This document shows, piece after piece, positions 14,303 through 19,511 of a stretch of DNA of 19,511 nt. The notes below the pieces were generated by a model. That model was not told where the DNA came from and ran no database searches. It saw only the letters and a program-made list of their open reading frames with translations. The position numbers and the translations under genes were made by a program. The stretch is from positions 1-19,511 of the forward strand of contig CALDNG010000486.1 in NCBI GenBank assembly GCA_937915285.1, written 5' to 3'. Source of the DNA: an uncultured Desulfomonile sp. (GTDB taxonomy: Bacteria; Desulfobacterota; Desulfomonilia; Desulfomonilales; Desulfomonilaceae). Positions within the stretch are counted from its first letter, which is position 1. The number at the start of each line of letters is the position of its first letter.

Positions 14303-15040
14303 ATGGATTCATACCGCTTAAAAAAGAAATTATTCTCGAGGACGGTACTTTACAGCACATTTCTGATGACCATTTTTGTGTTGATTTCAACCCTGTTCTT
14401 TCAGGATTATTGCCTGGGCTCGGAACTGGATGATTTAAATTCTCGCCTGGCTGTTAGTGAATCCGTATTGAAGCAATCCCTTGACATGCCGGATAGTCGG
14501 ATTCCTAAAGATTTGCTACAAAGATGTCGTGGAATAGCCATATTTCCGGGGGTTTTGAATTTTGGGGCTTTGGTGGGCATAAGCTATGGCTCTGGCGTGG
14601 TATTGCGTCGTGATGAAAATACGGGCGTATGGAGCCATCCTGTTTTCTTCAATATCCGCCAGGGAAGCTTGGGAGTACAAATGGGGGCTCAGTCAATTGA
14701 CCTGATTCTTTTGATGATGAGCGAAAAAACCATTCAAAAACTCCTGGAGGAAAAGGTAAGTTTGGGTTTGGATGTGTCTGTGTCTGCGGGCCCTGTTGGA
14801 CGGGAGATCGGAGCTGACACCAACTGGTCCTTGGATTCAGGAATACTTTCTTATTCCAAGACTAAAGGCCTTTTCATGGGTGTATCCCTGTCAGGTTCGA
14901 TTCTTGAGCCCGACAACAAATCGAATGAAAAATATCATGGTAAAGATGTTTCGGTGCAGGACGCCCTGTATGAAAACAAAGGGGCTCTTTCCGAAACAGC
15001 TAGGAGCCTGATCAACGCGCTTGACGAGGCTTCAAAATGA
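14303..15040 (+). CDS. SYLF (YSC84-like) domain protein, exported
   Basis: A 245-residue protein with a long N-terminal hydrophobic segment (about 13-37) that is a signal peptide or anchor. It is followed by the SYLF domain, known in eukaryotes for phosphoinositide and actin binding and of unclear role in bacteria. Family features are IPKDLLQRCRGIAIFPGVL (66-84), LVGISYGSGVVLRRD, WSHPVFFNI, QMGAQSIDLILLMMSE (about 125-140), the VSVSAGPVGREIGADT loop and SYSKTKGLFMGVSLSGS (about 182-198). A lipobox is not convincing. The ATG lies one base after the purH stop, with GAGGG about 16 nt upstream, so translation is probably coupled. A bidirectional terminator follows. Confidence 0.9.
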   Translation: MDSYRLKKKLFSRTVLYSTFLMTIFVLISTLFFQDYCLGSELDDLNSRLAVSESVLKQSLDMPDSRIPKDLLQRCRGIAIFPGVLNFGALVGISYGSGVVLRRDENTGVWSHPVFFNIRQGSLGVQMGAQSIDLILLMMSEKTIQKLLEEKVSLGLDVSVSAGPVGREIGADTNWSLDSGILSYSKTKGLFMGVSLSGSILEPDNKSNEKYHGKDVSVQDALYENKGALSETARSLINALDEASK

Positions 15041-15100
15041 TATCCTGCAAATTTTGCGAGAGCCAATTTTCAATCGTGGAAACAGGCGCGTTGGTAATCA

Positions 15101-15129
15101 AAAAAGAAGAGCGGCATGATTGCCGCTCT
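15101..15129 (-). terminator. Terminator after the two-TM gene, also usable by the SYLF gene
   Basis: A 9-bp perfect stem, AGAGCGGCA (15108-15116) and TGCCGCTCT (15121-15129), with a TGAT loop. On the minus strand it is followed by TCTTTTTT (with further T-richness), a good intrinsic terminator for the gene ending at 15177. On the plus strand the tail ATCTTGT is poor but the stem may still serve the SYLF gene. Confidence 0.75.
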
Positions 15130-15176
15130 ATCTTGTAACCATACAAATCTTGTCGTTAGGTGGGAACCTTGATTGA

Positions 15177-15791
15177 TCAGGATTTCTTTCCTGACGTCTT
15201 GTCCAGTTCCTGCTGGCTAAGCTTGAGATAGTTCTCCGCCTGCTGGATGAGGTTTTTCAGATCTGGAGTTGACATTGTGTGGAGATAATCTATTTCTCCC
15301 TGTATCTCTTTTAGTATGTTGGCAAGCTTGGCTTGACGTTCCTCAACCTGAAGCAGGGTTTCGGCCAGTTCTGCTGATGACCCCGAGAAATTGAGCATTT
15401 TCTTGCGCCCCAGAATCCATATTGCAAGAGGGAACACGACCGCAATCACTACAAGCATGATTACCATTAGCCTAAGATAGCGGATCACCTCAACACTAAC
15501 CATCTTGTTAAAATAACTTCTATCTTCCGCTTTTTCGCCGGTCACCTTTATCGACTGGAGGGTTTGCTCCATCTTGTTGAGTCTGTCCTCAACCTGGTTA
15601 GAAGAATTACCTCTGGATTCAGGCCTATCCAGACCTGGAACTCCTGACGGCGTTTCGGTAGCCACTGCCACTACAGGGCTTAGAGCCAATACCTGATACA
15701 TCAGGACAAAAATGAGGACAGCCAGGCATGCAAGGCCGGCCAACAATCCAAATCCTCTACGTTTAGCATATGCCGGCTTCAAAATAGACAT
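15177..15791 (-). CDS. Two-TM coiled-coil membrane protein, unknown
   Basis: Not recognised. The 204-residue protein has a basic N-terminus (KRR), a membrane segment at about 14-37, a proline/serine-rich periplasmic stretch (38-65), a short coiled coil (66-85), a second membrane segment at about 106-128 ending in GRKK, and a long charged coiled coil (138-198) inside the cell. The positive-inside pattern (KRR before TM1, GRKK after TM2) fits both ends in the cytoplasm. GGGAG lies before the ATG. It starts 16 nt after the alpha-oxoamine synthase stop, so the two are almost surely one transcript. A scaffold or sensor role is guesswork. Confidence 0.75.
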   Translation of the reverse strand: MSILKPAYAKRRGFGLLAGLACLAVLIFVLMYQVLALSPVVAVATETPSGVPGLDRPESRGNSSNQVEDRLNKMEQTLQSIKVTGEKAEDRSYFNKMVSVEVIRYLRLMVIMLVVIAVVFPLAIWILGRKKMLNFSGSSAELAETLLQVEERQAKLANILKEIQGEIDYLHTMSTPDLKNLIQQAENYLKLSQQELDKTSGKKS

Positions 15792-15807
15792 ATAATCACT
15801 CCCTTAA

Positions 15808-16995
15808 TCAAGAGATAATCCCTATCTGTTTTCCAATTCTACCGCAAATCTCTGCTACTTTTTCAAGATCCTCAAGGGTGTGGGTTGCCATGAGGCACAT
15901 TCTTATGCGTTGCGACCCCGGCGGAACACCCGGAGATATCACGCAGTTAGTAAACAGACCTTCATCAAAGAGAAGTCTCCAGAATAATGCTGTTCTAGCG
16001 TCATCTCCCACTATCATTGGTACTATGGGTGTTTCGGTCGGACCGGTTTCGAAACCAAAACCAACTATCTTGTCCATAAGAAATCTGGTGTTTCTCCAAA
16101 GGTTTTCACGTATTTCCGGTTCCGTCTGGATGACTTCCACTGCCGCCTGAACAGCCGCCACCGCGGATGGAGGCATAGCAGCCGAGAAAATCAGGGCCCG
16201 GGAGTGATGCTTGATGTAGTTTATTACTTTGGTGTCACCAGCGATAAAGCCTCCCAAGGATGCCAAAGACTTGCTAAAGGTTCCCATCACGAGGTCCACC
16301 TGATCAGCAAGACCAAAATGTTCCAGCACACCGCGACCGTTTGCTCCGAGTACTCCGATGCCATGGGCGTCATCGACCATGACCCGAGCGCCGAATTCCT
16401 TTGAGACAGCCACAATCTCTGGCAATGCTGCCAGATCACCTTCCATGCTGTAGACACCGTCGACTATCACAAGGATACCCGTAGAGTCTCTGGAGGCCTC
16501 CAGGTTACGCCGCAGGGACTCAACATCATTGTGACGGAAGCGTCTGACCTTTCCAAATGCCAAACGCACGCCCTCGAGAATACTGGCGTGAACAAGTCTG
16601 TCAATAATGATCGTGTCAGTCCGTGATATTAGCGGAGCTATTACGCCCTGGTTAGTCTGGAAACCTGTTGAATAAACCTGGGCCGCCTGCTTACCCATGA
16701 AGTTGGCCAAGGTCTTTTCGAGCTGCTCATGCAATTCTAATGTACCGTTCAGGAACCTGGAACCCGAACAACTTGTACCGAAGTTGACCAGAGCATCCAG
16801 AGCCGCCTGTTTGACCTTGGGATGGGTTGTCAATCCAAGGTAATTGTTGGAACCCACCATGATAAGGTCCTTACCATCGACGGTTACGTGAGTTCCTTTT
16901 AACTCCTGAATCGCCTTAAAGTATGGGTAAAATCCCATCTCCAGGGCTTCCTGGTCACGGTTAAAGGCATAACATTTATCGAAGAGATCACTCAT
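15808..16995 (-). CDS. Alpha-oxoamine synthase, serine palmitoyltransferase-like
   Basis: PLP enzyme that condenses an amino acid with an acyl thioester and releases CO2. The family covers BioF, KBL, HemA and serine palmitoyltransferase. PLP residues are K242 (GTFSKSLASLGG), D208 and H211 (VDDAHGIG), and H136 (VHASI). The SK motif with flanking SLASLGG, the start EMGFYPYFKAIQ, and SGSRFLNGTLELHEQLE fit bacterial serine palmitoyltransferases, as I remember the Bacteroides enzyme, better than BioF (usual lysine motif GTLGKA). At 395 residues it matches that group. BioF or KBL remain possible, and no biotin genes are nearby. The ribosome-binding site is weak. The two-TM gene follows after 16 nt. 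Confidence 0.8.
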   Translation of the reverse strand: MSDLFDKCYAFNRDQEALEMGFYPYFKAIQELKGTHVTVDGKDLIMVGSNNYLGLTTHPKVKQAALDALVNFGTSCSGSRFLNGTLELHEQLEKTLANFMGKQAAQVYSTGFQTNQGVIAPLISRTDTIIIDRLVHASILEGVRLAFGKVRRFRHNDVESLRRNLEASRDSTGILVIVDGVYSMEGDLAALPEIVAVSKEFGARVMVDDAHGIGVLGANGRGVLEHFGLADQVDLVMGTFSKSLASLGGFIAGDTKVINYIKHHSRALIFSAAMPPSAVAAVQAAVEVIQTEPEIRENLWRNTRFLMDKIVGFGFETGPTETPIVPMIVGDDARTALFWRLLFDEGLFTNCVISPGVPPGSQRIRMCLMATHTLEDLEKVAEICGRIGKQIGIIS

Positions 16996-17244
16996 CGGAT
17001 TAAAATTCCAGTTTTACCTAGTGCATCTCTGGAAGATTCACTCAGGGATGGTTTCAATAAAAGATAATTATTCGGATGTTTCAAGCAAGCCACTTTTAGA
17101 AATGTTTTCCGTTCAGTCTTCAGGCGTTCCATTGCCTGACCGTGTTCTTCCAAATCCCGGCAAGCAACTTATGATATGCCCATAGACCCAAATACGTCAA
17201 GCCCACAGGATTGGGAAGACATAACCCTTTGTTTAATCGTAAAA
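16996..17244. other. Gap upstream of the oxoamine synthase, no gene seen
   Basis: On the minus strand, TTGAAA (17079-17084), 17 nt, TTTATT (17056-17061) is a candidate promoter of modest quality. A near-perfect 12-bp inverted repeat has arms at 17146-17157 and 17208-17219, with one mismatch and a 50-nt loop. A 6-bp hairpin TCAGGC/GCCTGA lies at 17120-17139. Confidence 0.35.
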
Positions 17245-17283
17245 AACCCGATCACTGATTAGTCTCCAATCAATGATCGGGTT
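17241..17283 (-). terminator. Strong intrinsic terminator of sat
   Basis: AACCCGATCA (17245-17254) pairs perfectly with TGATCGGGTT (17274-17283). After one mismatch, TGATT/AATCA adds five more pairs around the loop AGTCTCC. On the minus strand the stem ends in a run of six T residues. It lies 33 nt after the sat stop codon. Confidence 0.88.
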
Positions 17284-17315
17284 GTTGAATCAAAACAGGT
17301 TAGAAAGGGTATGAG

Positions 17316-18530
17316 TTATTTCTTCACATCGCCTGTCGCGGCGCCATGGAGTTTGATCTCAACCTTGTTTTCCAGTCCCTGATAGTAATCCTGAAGAATC
17401 TTGACAACTTCTGGTCTGGAGAATTCGGGAGGAAGCTCGCCACCTTCGGACAAGGTCTTGCGAACCAGTGTGCCGGAAAGAAGCAAACGATCTGCCTTGC
17501 CGTGGGGGCATGTTCTCATTGAAGCCATTCCGCCGCATTTGTAGCAATGGAATGTCCAGTCGATGTTTAGAGGCTTGAGTTCCAGAGACCCCTCGGGGAT
17601 TTTGTCAAAAATCGTCTGCGCGTCAAATGGTCCGTAATAGTCACCAACACCAGCGTGATCACGTCCGACGATCAGGTGGGAACAGCCGTAGTTCTGGCGG
17701 AACACGCCGTGAAGGAGAGCTTCACGTGGGCCGGCATAACGCATTTCCATGGGATAACCCTTGGTCACAACTGTGTCCTTGACAAAGTAATTGTCAACCA
17801 GCGCATTGATGGCGTCTACTCTTACATCGGCGGGGATGTCACCGGCTTTGAGTTTCCCAAGCAACTGATGGATGATCACGCCGTCCATGACTTCAACTGC
17901 GATTTTTGCCAGGAACTCATGGGACCTGTGCATGGGGTTACGAAGCTGCAGGGCCGCAATTCTCTTCCAGCCCTTTTTCTCAAAAATTTCTCTTGTTTCA
18001 GCAGGTGTGGCATACAGTTCGCCGTACTGCTCCGGGAAACCGCCCTCTGTCAAAACCTTAACCGGTCCTGCAAGATTGTATTTGCCCTGGGCCATGACTT
18101 TCTGAACACCAGGATGCTCCATGTCGTCAGTTGTGAAGACCTGCTTGCATTCCCAATTCTTATCGATCTGATACTTCTCAGTCACAGTCATCGTAGCGAC
18201 TATCTCGTTGCTCTCGGAATCTACCAGAGCTATCTTGTCGCCCTCTTTTACGCTTTCATCATCAGTTGAGACGGTGATGGGAATCGGCCAGAACAAACCG
18301 TTGGCCATCTTGAATTCGGCGCAAACACCCTTCCAGTCAGCATAACCCATGAAACCTTCGAGAGGAGTAAAAGCGCCACAACCCATCATTAGAAGGTCGC
18401 CGGTCTCGCGGGATGTTATAAGAATTTTGGGTAAAGATTCGGCTATCTTTTTCTCTTCCGCTAATGCTGCGCCTGTTAATAGTAATGGTTTAAGTTCCCC
18501 TCCACCGTGGGGTTTAACTAGTTTCGACAT
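17316..18530 (-). CDS. sat: Sulfate adenylyltransferase (ATP sulfurylase)
   Basis: Converts sulfate and ATP to APS and pyrophosphate, the activation step before APS reduction. In sulfate reducers it is the first step of respiration. The homo-oligomeric Sat form has 404 residues. The nucleotide motif [11 protein letters not shown] is at 195-205, [12 protein letters not shown] at 289-300, and [15 protein letters not shown] at 329-343 supplies C329, C332, C341 and H343. This is a zinc-binding pattern like that of bacterial and archaeal dissimilatory Sat. There is no APS kinase domain. A perfect AGGAGG precedes the ATG by 7-8 nt. It is monocistronic, with its own promoter, leader and terminator. 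No apr or dsr genes are in the window, so a dissimilatory role is inferred. Confidence 0.97.
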   Translation of the reverse strand: MSKLVKPHGGGELKPLLLTGAALAEEKKIAESLPKILITSRETGDLLMMGCGAFTPLEGFMGYADWKGVCAEFKMANGLFWPIPITVSTDDESVKEGDKIALVDSESNEIVATMTVTEKYQIDKNWECKQVFTTDDMEHPGVQKVMAQGKYNLAGPVKVLTEGGFPEQYGELYATPAETREIFEKKGWKRIAALQLRNPMHRSHEFLAKIAVEVMDGVIIHQLLGKLKAGDIPADVRVDAINALVDNYFVKDTVVTKGYPMEMRYAGPREALLHGVFRQNYGCSHLIVGRDHAGVGDYYGPFDAQTIFDKIPEGSLELKPLNIDWTFHCYKCGGMASMRTCPHGKADRLLLSGTLVRKTLSEGGELPPEFSRPEVVKILQDYYQGLENKVEIKLHGAATGDVKK

Positions 18531-18567
18531 GCTTCGACCTCCTTGAACTTGTTGCCTTGCTTACATA

Positions 18568-18599
18568 GGTCCAGTCTAATGGCTCTGCCTTAGAGGACC
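18568..18599 (-). promoter_or_regulatory. Stem-loop in the sat leader
   Basis: GGTCC/GGACC outer arms enclose TCTAA-TTAG and GGC/GCC pairs, giving about 12 pairs with small mismatches and a 3-nt loop. It lies in the predicted untranslated leader of sat, about 20 nt before AGGAGG. It has no T-run and could be a leader stabiliser or regulatory hairpin. Confidence 0.45.
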
Positions 18600-18663
18600 A
18601 ATCTTCATATTGATGCTGCGTCAGACTCTTGAGTATTGTGATCTAATACTGAAAAGACACATA

Positions 18664-18692
18664 ATGCTACTGCTTTAAATAGCTTATGTCAA
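18664..18692 (-). promoter_or_regulatory. Predicted sat promoter
   Basis: On the minus strand a perfect TTGACA (18687-18692), exactly 17 nt, then TAGCAT (18664-18669, 4 of 6 consensus). Transcription near 18657 gives a leader of about 127 nt containing the stem-loop at 18568-18599. Confidence 0.5.
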
Positions 18693-18896
18693 TATAAATC
18701 CTGATCCTCAAAAGAGTTGTTTGCTAATGTCAGAAGCCCCTGGGACTACAGCCATTCGGACTGATGGTAATACTACCCCATGGCCTATCTCGGCAATTAG
18801 CATGCCATAGTCCGGATTCATCATTCACTTATATCAACACGGGATTAATAACTTTTTTTTGCTACACTGCCTCAGATCATATTGTTTCAGGTGTCA

Positions 18897-18918
18897 GAAA
18901 ACTTTACAGAGTGTAAAG
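18897..18918 (-). terminator. Possible terminator of the M23 gene
   Basis: CTTTACA (18902-18908) and TGTAAAG (18912-18918) form a 7-bp stem with a 3-nt loop. On the minus strand four T residues follow. The stem is AT-rich and lies 118 nt after the gene, so it is a modest candidate. Confidence 0.4.
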
Positions 18919-19036
18919 AAATCCTCCGCCTAGGCCCAGCCTGTTCGAGATATCAGGATTCGGATAAGAAAGACGGAACGGATTCCTCCGACCAGACTGA
19001 TCATTTTCGCCATTAAAATTTGAAAAGAAAAGCCAT

Positions 19037-19511
19037 TTATTTATTGAGAGTGATCAGATCGGGGACGCGCCATTTTGCCAGGACCGGACCCATGGGCGAT
19101 TCCGAGAATCTTCTGGCTAGACGGGTTCCTACAAGTTCTTTTTCCGGGATGTAGGCTAGAGGATTGTATAACTGATTATTGACACGAACTTCTAGATGGA
19201 GGTGAGGTCCGGTCGATCTTCCGGTATTGCCGACCAGGGCTATCTTCTGTCCCTTCTTTACTGTCTGCCCTTTTTTTACTTTTACCTCGGACAAATGGGC
19301 GTAATATGTGTAAACGCCGTTTCCATGGTCGAGCATAACTGTGGTTCCGTATCTTCTGAATCTCTTTCTGGTACCAGTGAAGATTACCTTGCCGTCTGCG
19401 CAGGCTATGACCGGCTGACCAACCGGGGCTGCAATGTCCAGTCCGGTATGGAAGGCGCCCCACCTGAACCCGAACGGAGAGGTCAAAACTCCCTTTGGCA
19501 CTGGATACTTC
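19037..19511 (-). CDS. M23 family metalloendopeptidase, C-terminal part (cut by right edge)
   Basis: LytM/lysostaphin-type peptidase domain, usually cutting peptide cross-links in murein or acting as an EnvC/NlpD-like activator of amidases. The frame is open to the window end (KYPVPKGVLTSPFGFR spans it), so a GTG at 19499-19501 is internal and the N-terminus, with any signal peptide or coiled coil, lies outside. Counting from that GTG, zinc residues are H18 and D22 in FHTGLDIAAP and H102 in GPHLHLE, with H69 (YYAHL) and H100 as the other active-site histidines. All are present, so it looks catalytically active rather than a degenerate EnvC type. About 40 extra C-terminal residues follow the domain. 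Confidence 0.94.
   Translation of the reverse strand, partial: KYPVPKGVLTSPFGFRWGAFHTGLDIAAPVGQPVIACADGKVIFTGTRKRFRRYGTTVMLDHGNGVYTYYAHLSEVKVKKGQTVKKGQKIALVGNTGRSTGPHLHLEVRVNNQLYNPLAYIPEKELVGTRLARRFSESPMGPVLAKWRVPDLITLNK

Larger units (their letters stand above)
18531..19036. other. 506-nt intergenic region between the M23 gene and sat
   Basis: No coding region was found. It contains the sat leader and promoter in its left third and a terminator-like hairpin at 18902-18918. The remainder (about 18700-18890) has no clear element; an A/T-rich run at 18849-18860 may mark a curved or protein-bound stretch. Confidence 0.4.

Noticed and set aside
17655..18269. A 204-codon open frame on the plus strand
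   Set aside because: It is wholly antisense to the certain sat gene, has no family features and no ribosome-binding site.
1..19511. tRNA genes, CRISPR arrays, insertion sequences, prophage or toxin-antitoxin genes
   Set aside because: No cloverleaf with a T-arm motif, no regularly spaced repeats and no transposase, integrase or toxin-like protein was seen on either strand.

Overview
The window (about 19.5 kb, moderate GC) looks like a chromosomal stretch of a Gram-negative, sulfate-metabolising bacterium. It carries a zinc-motif sulfate adenylyltransferase, a beta-barrel outer-membrane protein, a DUF3786 protein (a family seen mainly in Desulfobacterota and other anaerobes), a TPR-type cell-wall amidase and a stand-alone AICAR transformylase. 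I infer the former Deltaproteobacteria (Desulfobacterota); the species cannot be fixed from the sequence alone. No tRNA, rRNA, CRISPR array, insertion sequence, integrase or prophage gene was seen, and every gene reads as intact apart from the two cut by the window edges.

Layout, left to right. The 3' part of alr (+) converges on a minus-strand cluster tldD-ftsY-yjbQ-rnhA with gaps of 32-41 nt. Divergent from tldD, a well-formed promoter drives a 66-residue orphan protein, followed by a secreted N-acetylmuramoyl-L-alanine amidase. Next is an archease-rtcB pair (+) for RNA ligation, converging on a minus-strand MFS transporter. After a 330-nt gap holding a 10-bp inverted repeat comes a secreted beta-barrel protein closed by two tandem intrinsic terminators. 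An extended -10 promoter then drives a DUF3786 protein, which converges on a membrane-anchored TPR protein (-).

The second half begins with a strong promoter and a structured leader of about 100 nt ahead of an AICAR transformylase that lacks the IMP cyclohydrolase domain. A SYLF (YSC84-like) protein follows after one base. On the minus strand are an alpha-oxoamine synthase resembling bacterial serine palmitoyltransferase with a two-TM partner of unknown function, then sat with its own promoter, leader hairpin and strong terminator, and finally the 3' part of an M23 endopeptidase cut by the right edge.

Most genes are housekeeping: D-alanine supply, murein hydrolysis, SRP targeting, purine synthesis and sulfate activation. 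I see no obvious new multi-gene defence or mobile system. The points most worth a second look are the stand-alone transformylase with its possible pseudoknot leader, the serine-palmitoyltransferase-like gene with its unknown partner, the archease-rtcB pair, the 66-residue orphan gene, and several uncharacterised inverted repeats in promoter regions.
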